NCBI RefSeq assembly: GCF_005497185.1
Contig: NZ_RJTN01000018.1
Coordinates: forward strand, 35,670-99,669
Direction of reading: 5' to 3'
Source: Pectobacterium polonicum
GTDB taxonomy: Bacteria > Pseudomonadota > Gammaproteobacteria > Enterobacterales > Enterobacteriaceae
DNA length: 64,000 nucleotides
This document shows, piece after piece, positions 1 through 11,125 of this stretch. Numbering within the stretch: the stretch's first letter is position 1; the number at the start of each line of letters is the position of its first letter. The translations under genes and the position numbers were made by a program. The notes under the pieces were generated by a model. That model was given only the letters and a program-made list of their open reading frames with translations. It did not search any database and was not told where the DNA came from.

Positions 1-521
1 CGCCAACCGACGGCGAGCGTTATCAAGGCGTGGTTGGTTTAGAAGGAGAAACCGTTGCCGAATGTCTGGAAAGCTATTTCCAGCAGTCCGAGCAGTTGCC
101 GACACGGCTGTTTATCCGAACCGGACAGCACGAGGGCAATCAGGCCGCCGCAGGCATGTTGCTACAGGTACTGCCTGCGCAGGATGCCGATCGCAATGAT
201 TTTGATCATCTGGCACAGCTCACCACAACGGTCAAAGCTGAAGAGCTGTTTACCCTGCCTGCTAACGAGGTGCTGTACCGCCTTTACCATCAGGAAGAGG
301 TTACCGTGTATGAACCGCAGGATGTCGAATTCCGCTGTCACTGTTCGCGCGATCGTTGCGCAGATGCATTAATGACGCTGTCCGATCAGGACGTGAATGA
401 GATGATCGAACAGGATGGTGAAATCGATATGCACTGTGATTATTGCGGTACGCACTACCTGTTTAATTCTCTGGATATCCGCGCGATCCGGCACGATTCA
501 TCAGGAAATCTGTTGCATTAA
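1..521 (+). CDS. hslO: 33 kDa chaperonin Hsp33, C-terminal part (5' end outside window)
   Basis: This is the C-terminal part of the redox-regulated cytoplasmic holdase Hsp33. The reading frame is open from base 3 to a TAA at 519-521, and the true start lies upstream of the window; an apparent GTG start at position 30 is only an internal valine codon. The zinc-switch domain is visible at the end: a CHC pair (about base 328) and a CDYC pair (about base 436) give the CxC-x(n)-CxxC cluster that binds zinc when reduced and opens on oxidative stress. The preceding stretch ([20 protein letters not shown]) matches the family. It is followed directly by a strong terminator and then by pckA, the same neighbour as in E. 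coli. Confidence 0.96.
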   Translation, partial: PTDGERYQGVVGLEGETVAECLESYFQQSEQLPTRLFIRTGQHEGNQAAAGMLLQVLPAQDADRNDFDHLAQLTTTVKAEELFTLPANEVLYRLYHQEEVTVYEPQDVEFRCHCSRDRCADALMTLSDQDVNEMIEQDGEIDMHCDYCGTHYLFNSLDIRAIRHDSSGNLLH

Positions 522-528
522 TCGTTTT

Positions 529-556
529 AACGGGTACGAAAGTACCCGTTTTATTT
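529..556 (+). terminator. Rho-independent terminator of hslO
   Basis: A perfect stem with arms AACGGGTAC and GTACCCGTT closes a GAAA tetraloop-like loop and is followed by TTATTTT. It begins 7 bases after the hslO stop. The 160 bases from here to pckA are AT-rich and hold the pckA promoter region; no further gene is seen there. Confidence 0.9.
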
Positions 557-718
557 TGCTTATTTTCCCACCAGTAAACCACCGTGATTATTTTTCAAAC
601 ACCCTAAATAAGCAAAGTTATTAATGAATTTATTTAATTTTATGATTGCTATCGCGGTTAAAATAAGCTTACTCCCTACAATGTTTAGTAGTACGACTAT
701 AACTTGAGGAGTAGCAAC

Positions 719-2338
719 ATGCAGATCAACGGTATTACCCCGCAAGCTCTGGCTGCTTATGGAATCCATGATGTCCGCGATATTGTCTACAATCCCAGCT
801 ATGAACTCCTTTTTAAAGAAGAACGCTCTCCAACCCTACAAGGCTATGAACGCGGCATCGAAACCCAACTGGGTGCGGTAGCCGTCGATACGGGCATCTT
901 TACCGGCCGTTCCCCGAAAGACAAATACATCGTGCGCGATGACGTGACCCGCGACACCGTGTGGTGGTCCGATCAAGGCAAAGGTAAAAACGATAACCAC
1001 CCATTGAGTCAGGAAACCTGGACACACCTGAAGCAGCTCGTCACCACGCAGCTGTCCGGCAAGCGGTTGTTCATCATCGATGCCTTCTGCGGTGCCAATC
1101 CAGACAGTCGCCTCAGCGTACGTTTCGTGACGGAAGTGGCCTGGCAGGCGCATTTCGTCAAAAACATGTTTATCCGCCCGAGCGATGAAGAACTGGCAGG
1201 TTTTGAGCCGGATTTCATCGTGATGAACGGCGCAAAATGCACCAACCCGAACTGGCAGGAACAGGGGCTGAACTCCGAGAACTTTGTCGCGTTCAACCTG
1301 ACAGAGCGCATCCAACTGATTGGCGGCACCTGGTACGGCGGCGAAATGAAGAAAGGGATGTTCTCTATCATGAACTACCTGCTGCCGCTGAAAGGCATCG
1401 CCTCGATGCACTGCTCGGCGAACGTCGGCGAAAAAGGCGATGTCGCGGTCTTCTTCGGCCTGTCCGGTACGGGAAAAACCACGTTGTCCACCGATCCGAA
1501 ACGCCAGTTGATTGGCGATGACGAGCACGGCTGGGACGACGACGGCGTCTTCAACTTTGAAGGCGGTTGCTACGCCAAAACCATCAAGTTATCCAAAGAA
1601 GCGGAGCCGGATATTTACGGTGCCATCAAACGCGATGCGCTGCTGGAAAACGTTACGGTGCTGGCTGACGGCACAGTGGACTTCAACGACGGTTCCAAAA
1701 CCGAAAATACCCGCGTCTCTTACCCGATCTACCACATTCATAATATCGTTAAACCGGTCTCTAAAGCGGGTCACGCAACCAAAGTGATCTTCCTGACGGC
1801 GGACGCCTTCGGCGTGTTGCCACCCGTTTCCCGCCTGACGTCCGATCAGACGCAGTATCACTTCCTGTCTGGCTTTACGGCTAAACTGGCAGGAACTGAG
1901 CGCGGCGTGACGGAACCGACACCGACGTTCTCCGCCTGCTTTGGCGCGGCATTCCTGATGCTGCACCCGACGCAGTACGCAGAAGTGCTGGTGAAACGTA
2001 TGAAGGCGGCAGGTGCGCAGGCCTATCTGGTAAACACCGGCTGGAACGGCAGCGGCAAGCGTATCTCAATCAAGGATACGCGCGGGATTATTGACGCCAT
2101 TCTGAACGGCAGTATTGATGAGGCAGAAATGCAGACGCTGCCTGTCTTCGACTTGGCGATCCCAACCTCGCTGCCCGGCGTCAATCCTGACATTCTCGAC
2201 CCACGTGATACCTACGCGAGCGTCGAACAGTGGCAGGAAAAAGCGGACGATCTGGCACAGCGCTTTATCACCAACTTCGATAAATACACCGATGCACCGG
2301 CAGGTGCCGCGCTGGTGAAAGCAGGGCCGAAGCGGTAA
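719..2338 (+). CDS. pckA: Phosphoenolpyruvate carboxykinase (ATP)
   Basis: Cytoplasmic gluconeogenic enzyme converting oxaloacetate and ATP to phosphoenolpyruvate, ADP and CO2. The 539-residue length equals the bacterial ATP-type family (E. coli 540). The nucleotide-binding P-loop GLSGTGKTT is at about residues 247-255, followed by the kinase-2 segment [20 protein letters not shown] that holds the metal-binding aspartates; the substrate-binding region [12 protein letters not shown] lies before it. An upstream in-frame ATG at 704 exists, but the ATG at 719 has a TTGAGGAG Shine-Dalgarno just ahead and matches the family's N-terminus, so it is chosen. It is a single-gene unit, followed by two hairpins and a repeat element and then by convergent envZ, as in E. 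coli. Confidence 0.97.
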   Translation: MQINGITPQALAAYGIHDVRDIVYNPSYELLFKEERSPTLQGYERGIETQLGAVAVDTGIFTGRSPKDKYIVRDDVTRDTVWWSDQGKGKNDNHPLSQETWTHLKQLVTTQLSGKRLFIIDAFCGANPDSRLSVRFVTEVAWQAHFVKNMFIRPSDEELAGFEPDFIVMNGAKCTNPNWQEQGLNSENFVAFNLTERIQLIGGTWYGGEMKKGMFSIMNYLLPLKGIASMHCSANVGEKGDVAVFFGLSGTGKTTLSTDPKRQLIGDDEHGWDDDGVFNFEGGCYAKTIKLSKEAEPDIYGAIKRDALLENVTVLADGTVDFNDGSKTENTRVSYPIYHIHNIVKPVSKAGHATKVIFLTADAFGVLPPVSRLTSDQTQYHFLSGFTAKLAGTERGVTEPTPTFSACFGAAFLMLHPTQYAEVLVKRMKAAGAQAYLVNTGWNGSGKRISIKDTRGIIDAILNGSIDEAEMQTLPVFDLAIPTSLPGVNPDILDPRDTYASVEQWQEKADDLAQRFITNFDKYTDAPAGAALVKAGPKR

Positions 2339-2417
2339 AGGCTAAAGAGAGTCCATCACGAAAAAGGCACGGAGTCCGCGCCTTCAGATCGTTGACAACC
2401 TATTTGCCGAATGAAAA

Positions 2418-2522
2418 CGGTAGTAACGGAATAGAAGAGTAAAGCGTTTGCGCCAGGGATGGCGCAAGCCGAGCGTACATGGACGTATTCACAGCGTCTT
2501 TACGATCTATCCGTTACTACCG
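2418..2522. repeat. 105-bp palindromic element between pckA and envZ
   Basis: Long imperfect palindrome. The outer arms CGGTAGTAACGGA (2418-2430) and TCCGTTACTACCG (2510-2522) are perfect inverted copies; further in, GTAAAGCG faces CGTCTTTAC; a compact hairpin with stem TTGCGCCA/TGGCGCAA around GGGA sits at 2448-2467. The element is flanked on both sides by near-identical 21-base hairpins (2364-2384 and 2551-2571). It has no coding potential. It looks like a small non-autonomous dispersed repeat; a structured RNA is the alternative. Confidence 0.6.
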
Positions 2523-2547
2523 CTCGACGGTCTTTGTCGTAATCGAA

Positions 2548-2578
2548 GAAAGGCGCGGATTCCGCGCCTTTCTTTTAT
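2548..2578. terminator. Bidirectional terminator between pckA and envZ
   Basis: Perfect stem GAAAGGCGCGGA / TCCGCGCCTTTC with one unpaired base, followed by TTTTATT on the plus strand and preceded by an A-rich stretch for the minus strand. A weaker copy (AAGGC-CGG / CCG-GCCTT) lies at 2364-2384 close behind pckA but lacks a T-run. Confidence 0.8.
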
Positions 2579-2619
2579 TCATATCTGAACAGCTCTAATG
2601 CCAGTACTGCCCAACATGC

Positions 2620-4697
<2,078 letters not shown>

Positions 4698-5035
4698 TCT
4701 CTTTCTCCAAAGGCGTAATAGCGCCGACGCTGCTATTGTTCAGAAACACACGAATTACTGACAGTCGTTTCTGGTATACATTCTAGGCAAAATTGTTACA
4801 AAGCATATTAAAATTCGTGTAATCAATCATTTCCTGTGCTGTCAGTCATAAAATCATCGGCGATTTATGCAGGCTGTGGTTAGCGAAGATTGTCGTTTAC
4901 GACGATTATAGTAACGCTGTCGCCAATAAAAAGGCACTGTGGCAGCAAAAGCAGGAGAAAAGAAGGACAACGCCCGGCTTTCCAATGGTAAACGGGCACG
5001 CGCAGCTCCGACGTGACGCCGGAGCTGCCTCTCAA
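4698..5035. promoter_or_regulatory. ompR upstream region and 3' flank of the siderophore operon
   Basis: This gene-free stretch contains the ompR-envZ promoter region (AT-rich around 4770-4850). Close to the siderophore gene stop there is a perfect 9-bp stem GCAGCTCCG / CGGAGCTGC at 5002-5028 with a 9-base loop; it lacks a T-run on either strand, so it may be a weak terminator or an mRNA 3'-end stabiliser. A 61-codon minus-strand frame at 4854-5039 has no recognisable content and was not called. Confidence 0.5.
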
Positions 5036-6196
5036 TCACGGCGTAAGACTGACGAAATAGCCCGGCTGGTAGTCAACCGGTAAAAACTGCTGATGAAGCT
5101 GGCGGAAGGTGTCGTCTGCATTGAGATCGCGGAATAAATCTGGGTGAAACCACTCTGCCAGTTGCTGAATCGCGATGAAATCATATGGGCCGTTGTAAAA
5201 CTGATGCCAGATGGCATGGAACGCACGCTTCTGTTTGGCAATACTGTTGGTATAGGCCGGACGTCCCAGGAACCATTCAAGCCGCTTGCGCCCTTCCGTC
5301 ATATCCTGTCCCGGCCCTAACCCAATCCAGCGCCCGCCGGGAACGAAGGCTTCAAAGTTGCCGCTGGTGATCACCACGACTTCCGGGTTTTCCACAATCA
5401 CCTGTTCAGAATGCATCTGCATGAAGGTATTCGGCGCATTTTTCGCTGCCACATTGTCGCCACCCGCCAACTGCACAAATTTACCAAAATTATCCCGACC
5501 AAACGTCAGGCAGCACTCATCGGTGTAACCACCCAGTCGTTCAATGAACACGCGCGGTGAACGCGGCTTTTTCGCCGCCAACACGTCGGAAACGCGTTTT
5601 AGCTGCGCCTCACGGAATGCCAGAAACGCGTCGGCACGCGCTTCCTGATGGAACAGCTGGCCGAACAGGCGCAGGGTCGGCGCGGTGTTTTCCAGTGGGT
5701 GATAGCGGAAGTCGACATAGACAATCGGAATGCCAACGCTGTCCAGTATCCGATCGTAACCCGCATCGACAATCGCCCGCTGCGCTTCAATGTTCATAAT
5801 GATCACGTCCGGCTTAAGCGACACGGCCTGCTCCACGTCAAACGTGCCCTTTTCCGTGCCATCGAACGTCGGGATCGTCGCCAGTTGAGGAAAACGATCG
5901 CGATACTGGTGCCACGTAGCCGGATCGGACTGAATCAGATCGCGCCGCCAGGCGACAATCCTTTTTGCCGGATCTTCCCTGTCGAGCATGGCGACCAGAT
6001 AAAGCTGACGTCCTTCCCCCAACATCACGCGCTGCACTGGCGTGTTGACTCTCACCTCACGCCCTAACACATCCTTGATGACGGTTGAGGTTTGCGCGGT
6101 TTGTTCGGCCTGCCCCGTCAGCGGCGACAGGCCAACTATCAACAGCGCACTCAGCAATAACCGACGGCAATGTTGCCGCGTCCAACGATTACACAT
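5036..6196 (-). CDS. Periplasmic iron-siderophore binding protein (FecB/BtuF-type)
   Basis: Soluble periplasmic binding protein of the iron-siderophore/vitamin B12 class. An N-terminal signal peptide is visible (RRLLLSALLIVGLSPLTGQA), followed by the typical opening VIKDVLGREVRVNTPVQRVM and a two-lobed binding fold; KPDVIIMNIEAQ and NPEVVVITSG are the hinge-side strands of the family. The start at 6196 is preferred over an in-frame ATG at 6229 because a GAAGGG Shine-Dalgarno precedes it and it starts just before the signal peptide; it overlaps the MFS stop by 8 bases, implying translational coupling. No ABC permease or ATPase lies in this locus, so either they are elsewhere or the protein hands its ligand to the adjacent MFS permease. 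The specific ligand cannot be read from sequence. Confidence 0.85.
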   Translation of the reverse strand: MCNRWTRQHCRRLLLSALLIVGLSPLTGQAEQTAQTSTVIKDVLGREVRVNTPVQRVMLGEGRQLYLVAMLDREDPAKRIVAWRRDLIQSDPATWHQYRDRFPQLATIPTFDGTEKGTFDVEQAVSLKPDVIIMNIEAQRAIVDAGYDRILDSVGIPIVYVDFRYHPLENTAPTLRLFGQLFHQEARADAFLAFREAQLKRVSDVLAAKKPRSPRVFIERLGGYTDECCLTFGRDNFGKFVQLAGGDNVAAKNAPNTFMQMHSEQVIVENPEVVVITSGNFEAFVPGGRWIGLGPGQDMTEGRKRLEWFLGRPAYTNSIAKQKRAFHAIWHQFYNGPYDFIAIQQLAEWFHPDLFRDLNADDTFRQLHQQFLPVDYQPGYFVSLTP

Positions 6197-7439
6197 TTTC
6201 GATATTTCCCTTCGTCGAGAGAGAGTCATGTTTTTCCGCCTGTCTCCGCAAGCGTCGTAGCAGCATCAACGAGACCAGGAAGGTCACCAGATAAGCGGCA
6301 CCAACGCAGAAGAACAGCGAACGTAGTCCGGGGGAGTAGAGAACCAGTCCGCCCAGAGAAATGCCCAGAATCGAGGCAAACTGGCTGACGCTTTGCGCCA
6401 CGCCAAGTAGGTAACCCTGCTGCCGGGCTCCAGCCGCACGGGAAATCAGCGCCATCAGAACGGGCGTCGTCGCCCCCAGTAGCACGCCCCACAGGAAATA
6501 AAGCGGGATGAAAATCGCAATATTCAGCATCGTGGCAGCCGTCAATGTCACGATGGAACAGGCCAGCATAACCACACACAGACGGCTCAGCGTCTGCGAC
6601 AGCGAAAGGTTTTCAAAATAGCGCGCCCACAGCGATGCAGAGACAATCACGCCGGTCGCCTGTAAGCCATAGCACAGACCGATAACCCACTTATCCACCT
6701 GAAAGAAGCCGTCCATATAGAGGGAAAACGGCGTTTGCGGAATCATGCGGCTGGTCAGCAGCAGGCCAGAAATCAGCAATAGGCCGGGGATCGGCGACAG
6801 CGCCCAGAGCCGCTTACCGGATACCTCTTTCGCCTGTACGTCCGCAAACTGTGTCGTTGGCACCGCCGGGGCGACATGCGGTAGGAACAGCGCCACGGCG
6901 ATGCCACACAGCGCGCAGAGGATCGCGGCACTCAGGTTGATCCAGAAGAAATTCAGGTAATCGAGAATCAGCCCGCCGACAATCGCCCCCAGCAGCGATC
7001 CCGCGTTGGTGGAGACCTGAAGCCAGGCAAACAGCCGCGTACGCTGTAGCGGGCTGACCACCGCAACGCCGTACGCCTGCGCGGGTGCAATATAGCCCGC
7101 ACAGGCACCTTGAATAAAACGCAGCGCGACTATCGTCCAGATATCATTGGCCCATGCCAGCCCAAGTTGGGTCAACGCCAGCCCGAACAGCGCACGGATC
7201 ATCATGGCTTTGTTGCCCAGCCGATCGCCCATCCGCCCCCAGAAGGCGCTGGTCAGCATAATGCCCAGCATCGGCCCGACGTAGACGGCAATCCCTGCGA
7301 TACTCAGTTCCGCACCGGACGACATGCTTTCCAGATGCAGCGGCCAAAACGGCCCGCTCATCTCCATCGCTCCCATCGCCACCAACTGCACGACAAACAT
7401 AAAGTGGATGATGAATGCCACCTGCCCACTCAAGCGCAT
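6189..7439 (-). CDS. MFS transporter, siderophore-locus permease
   Basis: Twelve-helix major facilitator protein of 416 residues. The loop 2-3 signature appears as AFWGRMGDRLGNK (about 64-76), and the RFIQGACAGYIAPAQAYGVA stretch is the helix 4 region of the drug/siderophore transporter branch. An AAGGAG Shine-Dalgarno precedes the ATG. It lies in one operon with the TonB receptor upstream and the binding protein downstream. In this position MFS proteins can either secrete a siderophore or, like the FptX/RhtX type, import it across the inner membrane; the absence of an ABC importer in the locus makes import a real possibility, but that is inference. Substrate not known. Confidence 0.8.
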   Translation of the reverse strand: MRLSGQVAFIIHFMFVVQLVAMGAMEMSGPFWPLHLESMSSGAELSIAGIAVYVGPMLGIMLTSAFWGRMGDRLGNKAMMIRALFGLALTQLGLAWANDIWTIVALRFIQGACAGYIAPAQAYGVAVVSPLQRTRLFAWLQVSTNAGSLLGAIVGGLILDYLNFFWINLSAAILCALCGIAVALFLPHVAPAVPTTQFADVQAKEVSGKRLWALSPIPGLLLISGLLLTSRMIPQTPFSLYMDGFFQVDKWVIGLCYGLQATGVIVSASLWARYFENLSLSQTLSRLCVVMLACSIVTLTAATMLNIAIFIPLYFLWGVLLGATTPVLMALISRAAGARQQGYLLGVAQSVSQFASILGISLGGLVLYSPGLRSLFFCVGAAYLVTFLVSLMLLRRLRRQAEKHDSLSTKGNIENV

Positions 7440-7476
7440 GCGTCAGCTCCTTCTGCTTTCACGGTATTACCTCGTC

Positions 7477-7611
7477 TCACTTCAGCCACTGTACCGGAAA
7501 ATAGTCAGGGCGATCCTGCGTGGACGCGCCCATGTAATCACTGCCCCCGGTAGGCTTCCTCAATCATTCCACCAACATAGCGGTTGCGGCAAAGCTAAAC
7601 GAGTTTCTCAT
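7477..7611 (-). pseudogene. Tiny gene remnant or recoded small ORF between receptor and MFS genes
   Basis: An excellent Shine-Dalgarno (AAGGAG, 7 bases spacing) precedes an ATG at 7609-7611 that is followed by only 15 sense codons (starting MRNSFSFAATAMLVE) and a TGA at 7564-7566. Reading through that TGA in the same frame gives another 28 codons ending DYFPVQWLK and a TGA at 7477-7479, 45 codons in all, which fills most of the gap between the receptor and MFS genes. A Trp codon at the TGA would restore one frame. It could be a small protein gene with a nonsense mutation, a leader peptide, or chance. Not recognised. Confidence 0.35.
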
Positions 7612-7652
7612 CGCTATCTCCTTAACGTTCGGTTCCTGAAAAACGCCTATCC

Positions 7653-9857
7653 TTAGAAATCAACTGCGACGGACAGCATCAGCGTCCGCGGCGTTCCTTG
7701 CGATACCGTGCTGAACGACGTCACGCCAGACCAGTAATTGCGGTCAAAGGCGTTAAGCACATCGGCACGGAACGTAGTCGGTGCGTTATAGATGCGCGTC
7801 TTGTAACGCGCGCCGAAATCAACGGTGGTCCAGGAAGGAATAGACTGGGTATTGATGGTGTTGACGTTCTGCTTCCCGTTATGGGTGACGTTGGCGTTGA
7901 GCGTCAGATCGCGCAGGAACGGCAGGTCATATTCCACGCCGGCGTTAGCCTGAAAACGCGACGTACCTGGCGCGCGCTTGCCCTGTGCTCCCGGCGTCAC
8001 GCTTTTGGTCAGCTCAGCATCCAGCAGCATCACACCACCAGTCAGACGCAGATCTTCCAGCGGTGAGCCGACCACATCCAGTTCGATGCCCCGATTGCGC
8101 TGCTCGTTGGCCTCAATAAATTCACTACCCAGGCCGTTAGCCAACGCACCGCTCGGCTTGGTGATCTGGAAAACGCTCAGCGTGGAGATCGTCCCCAACG
8201 CGTCTACTTTCACCCCGGCTTCGTACTGTTTGCTCTTATACGGCGACAGCACCTGACCTGGATTACTTGCATTTGCTGGCGCAATATCCCCTTTGCTCAG
8301 CCCCTCAATGTAGTTGGCATAGAGCGAGACGTGCTGCCAGGGCTTCACTACCACACCCACCATCGGCGTTATCGCATTTTTGTCGTAGGACGATGATGGC
8401 GCACTATTGCCGGGAACAAAGTTATCCGACTTGATCTGCTGATAGCGCAGCCCACCCGTCACTTGCAGTGCATCGTTCCAGAAGCCGAGTGTATCCGCCA
8501 ATGCGATACCCGATAGCGCGGTGGAAGAGCGTTTATACACGCTTGGTGGAGCGGCGACATTCTGTGCGGGTGAAGAAACCGGATTATAAATATTCGAGTT
8601 AATCGCTGTTCCGTTGCCAATACCGGTTGCCTGACGATCGCGATAGTAGCTGGTCTGGGCAGACAGTTTGTGCGTCACAGAGCCCGTTTCCACATCTGCC
8701 CGAACGCCCGTCGCCAGCGTGTAGCGACTGGTAGTAAAGCGATAATTCCCTACGGCGGAACTCACATCACCATTGTTATTCGTGACCTGCGGCACCTGTT
8801 CCGACAGTCTGCTCACGTGCGCGCTGGAACCGCCCAGATCGGTAAACCAGGTGACGTTATCCGCCAGATCGTATTCGGTATGCAGCAGCACCGACTGATC
8901 TTTGGAATGCCAGAATCCCCACGGCTGGGAGATATTGTTATTACCGTCTGGCGCATCAGGCACGGTCACGCCAGCCGCAAACGAGTAAGGCCGCGACGGC
9001 GCGCGGGTTTTCAGGTGCTGGGTGATGAGATCCAGCGTGGCGCGGAAGCGTTCTGAGGAGAAATCCAGCCCCAATGCGCCGACCTGTGTGCGCTTGTCGC
9101 TGCCGTCCCACACGGTGTCGCCGTAGCCATAGTTACCGTTAAAACGGACACCAAGCAGATTGTTATTGTCCAGCGCATAGACGCGGGAAATATCCGCATG
9201 CTGGGTGAGCTGGGAATCGGACTGCCAGCTGGTGGTGAGACGGGTCAGATTGCCCACGGTGGTCGGACGTTTGGTGACAGCATTAATCACCCCACCCACG
9301 CTGCTGTTAGGCGACAGCCCATACAGCAGCGCCGACGGCCCTTTCAGCACCTCAACCCGCTCAATGTAGTCGGTCATCAGTTGGTAGTTGGGTGCGACGC
9401 CATAAACACCGTTCATGGCGATGTCGCTCAGATTGCCTTCATTGAGCGGGAAACCACGAATGTAGTAGGAATCCAGCAGACCGCCCTGCGAACTACTGAC
9501 TCGCACCGAGGCGTCATGCGCAACTACCTGTCCCAGCGTCTGCGCCTGTTTGTTTTCAATAAACGACGACGTCATGTTGCTGACGTTAAATGGCGTATCC
9601 ATGACGTCCTTTTTGCCTAACAGCCCGGTGCTGGACGCACGCGCCGACATGCCGCCCGCCACCAGCCCCTGCGTAGCCTCAGCGTCTTTGGCTTCAACCA
9701 CAATAGTGGAATCATCGCGCTCTCCCGTTGCAGCCTGCACGGGTATCGCGATGCCGCTCAACACAGCCATTGCCATCGTGACGGCGGTGGCCAACGCGGA
9801 GGGAATAGGAAAACGGGTTTTCCCAGTAGACGGAGTGAAGTTCTTCCTGGTGTTCAT
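7653..9857 (-). CDS. TonB-dependent siderophore receptor
   Basis: Outer-membrane receptor for a ferric siderophore, driven by TonB-ExbB-ExbD. The protein (734 residues from the chosen ATG) has a long N-region with hydrophobic core (ALATAVTMAMAVLSGIAIPVQA) as signal peptide, a plug domain (about 70-190) with YYIRGFPLNEGNLSDIAMNG and VEVLKGPSALLYG, and a beta-barrel ending in phenylalanine (LSVAVDF), the usual C-terminal signal for barrel insertion. It belongs to the FhuA/FpvA-like siderophore receptor class; ligand unknown. An upstream in-frame start at 9878 is possible, but MNTRKNF gives a better signal peptide. It is the first gene of the receptor - MFS - binding protein operon; I found no convincing Fur box directly upstream. 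Confidence 0.9.
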   Translation of the reverse strand: MNTRKNFTPSTGKTRFPIPSALATAVTMAMAVLSGIAIPVQAATGERDDSTIVVEAKDAEATQGLVAGGMSARASSTGLLGKKDVMDTPFNVSNMTSSFIENKQAQTLGQVVAHDASVRVSSSQGGLLDSYYIRGFPLNEGNLSDIAMNGVYGVAPNYQLMTDYIERVEVLKGPSALLYGLSPNSSVGGVINAVTKRPTTVGNLTRLTTSWQSDSQLTQHADISRVYALDNNNLLGVRFNGNYGYGDTVWDGSDKRTQVGALGLDFSSERFRATLDLITQHLKTRAPSRPYSFAAGVTVPDAPDGNNNISQPWGFWHSKDQSVLLHTEYDLADNVTWFTDLGGSSAHVSRLSEQVPQVTNNNGDVSSAVGNYRFTTSRYTLATGVRADVETGSVTHKLSAQTSYYRDRQATGIGNGTAINSNIYNPVSSPAQNVAAPPSVYKRSSTALSGIALADTLGFWNDALQVTGGLRYQQIKSDNFVPGNSAPSSSYDKNAITPMVGVVVKPWQHVSLYANYIEGLSKGDIAPANASNPGQVLSPYKSKQYEAGVKVDALGTISTLSVFQITKPSGALANGLGSEFIEANEQRNRGIELDVVGSPLEDLRLTGGVMLLDAELTKSVTPGAQGKRAPGTSRFQANAGVEYDLPFLRDLTLNANVTHNGKQNVNTINTQSIPSWTTVDFGARYKTRIYNAPTTFRADVLNAFDRNYWSGVTSFSTVSQGTPRTLMLSVAVDF

Positions 9858-9957
9858 CAACAAAGTTATCCATCTCAAAATAAGAAGTGAAAAAGATGTT
9901 CCCGCTTCTCAACCTATGAGGCAGGAACATCGCCATACATCACGATCCCTTGCGGGT

Positions 9958-10445
9958 TTATTTCCCTTCGGTGAAGAAGGGGTTGTCTGGGTCGTGCTGA
10001 ATTCGGTAGTCGCGATATTCCTGGATGTACATCCGCAGCAGCGCACGTGTAGGTGTACCCGTCGCCGAAATCGCGGATTAATCGCCACTGCGTGAAATAT
10101 TTTTGCCCATCCTGCGCCATGGCTTCAGCCCCCCAGACACCGATAGCGCCGGGCATGGGTATCATTACGGATGCGGTTAGCCACATCTTTTTTCGAACCA
10201 TTAATGCCGCTTTCTTCAGGGTGAAAATCGAAACTATCGCGGAGTAAATCAATCAACCGATCGTGGCTGGTGACGGGAAAAAACGAGCCATCTGAATTAA
10301 GAGGATAAACATTTACATTATTAATATAAGTGTTTACTGGTGCCGACAAAATATTATCAACGTGCCACTCATCGTTGCCTTTCCGCAAAATCAGCGTTTC
10401 TTGATTGGAATTATCCGCAATAAAAATCAGGTTGTTACGATTCAA
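9958..10445 (-). pseudogene. Frameshifted hypothetical gene upstream of the siderophore receptor
   Basis: A TTG start at 10443-10445 with a strong GAGGAGGG Shine-Dalgarno opens a frame of 106 codons (starting MNRNNLIFIADNSNQETLIL) that stops near 10125. A second frame continues with GAEAMAQDGQKYFTQWRLIR, and a third with RALLRMYIQEYRDYRIQHD down to a TAA at 9958-9960. The last switch falls in a GGG run at about 10043 where removing one G joins frames two and three into continuous protein-like sequence. So one gene of about 160 codons seems broken by two frameshifts. I do not recognise the family. Sequencing error is the alternative; two separate shifts make decay more likely. Confidence 0.55.
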
Positions 10446-10692
10446 AATCCCTCCTCAAAAAAGCAGCGTCTCATACCGATAAAACAAGTCATCATTAATT
10501 GCATTAACGTATAAGAAGGTGTCATTAGAAATCGGACAACACGTCCCGAAAAAATAATAAAGACGTTGTAATAGATAAATTTAAAAATAATGAACGGAAA
10601 CCTAGCATATTACCCATTCAAATGTAAATAGGTATCATCCTCATTCGCAACCAATTGGTTACATTTTAATAAAATTGCTTTAAATCAATGAA
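10446..10692. other. AT-rich gene-free stretch
   Basis: Between the two decayed genes I see no coding frame on either strand. It is strongly AT-rich and holds the promoter and Shine-Dalgarno region of the frameshifted gene that starts at 10445. An imperfect inverted repeat (ACAACACGTC / GACGTTGT) lies near 10535-10575. Confidence 0.4.
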
Positions 10693-10909
10693 TTAATAGA
10701 ATATGGCGGCATCAACCACGCTAAGATCTACATCTTCATGCTGAATAATGCCCCCAATCGCTTTCGGCATGCTGTTAGAGGAGGTACCGATACCGTGATA
10801 TTCGATTAGAAGATGCTGTTCATATTGATGAAAAAACAAATCCAGCGGAAATATTATTCAGCGGCATAAAAAAGACACTACCGTCTCTGAAGTCAATTAC
10901 AAAAAACAC
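10693..10909 (-). pseudogene. Short decayed gene beside the ERIC element
   Basis: A minus-strand frame opening at GTG 10907-10909 reads MFFVIDFRDGSVFFMPLNNI then stops shortly after a TTTTTT run at about 10828-10833. Removing one T continues it as HQYEQHLLIEYHGIGTSSNS and on to DLSVVDAAIFY with a TAA at 10693-10695. The joined product has about 71 residues with ordinary composition. It ends in a non-coding region and its upstream side runs into the ERIC element at 10940. Family not recognised. It may be a homopolymer frameshift, a chance frame, or the 3' part of a gene truncated by the ERIC-side rearrangement. Confidence 0.4.
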
Positions 10910-10939
10910 ATAAATTTAAATAAACTGAGTTCAATGGCG

Positions 10940-11125
10940 CATAGACTCTAAATAATTCGAGTTTCAGGCAGGCGGCAAGAGAAAGAGTCCCGATGAGCTT
11001 ACTCAAGTCAGTTATTCGGGTGACAAATCTGCCAGGAGCAGATTTGAACGCGGCTTGCAGCGGCACTTTAGGGCGAGTATTTGAGCGCAGCCAACGCACA
11101 TGCAACTTGAAGTATGGCGAATATA
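10940..11125 (+). repeat. ERIC element, expanded form (copy 1)
   Basis: Enterobacterial repetitive intergenic consensus element. The left end AAATAATTCGAGTT-CAGG, the core GATGAGCTTACTCA, and the right end GCAGCCAACGCAC...CTTGAAGTAT all match copies 2 and 3 in this window. It is about 186 bp rather than 127 because of an internal insert that contains a small palindrome (CAAATCTGCC / GGAGCAGATTTG) after the GTTATTCGGGTGA segment. A 110-codon plus-strand frame (10993-11325) starts inside it and is not called. Confidence 0.85.

Noticed and set aside
836..1528. 230-codon minus-strand frame opposite pckA
   Set aside because: Shadow frame of a well-identified gene; no family features or ribosome site.
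9858..9957. Fur box before the TonB receptor
   Set aside because: No site with a convincing match found in this interval.
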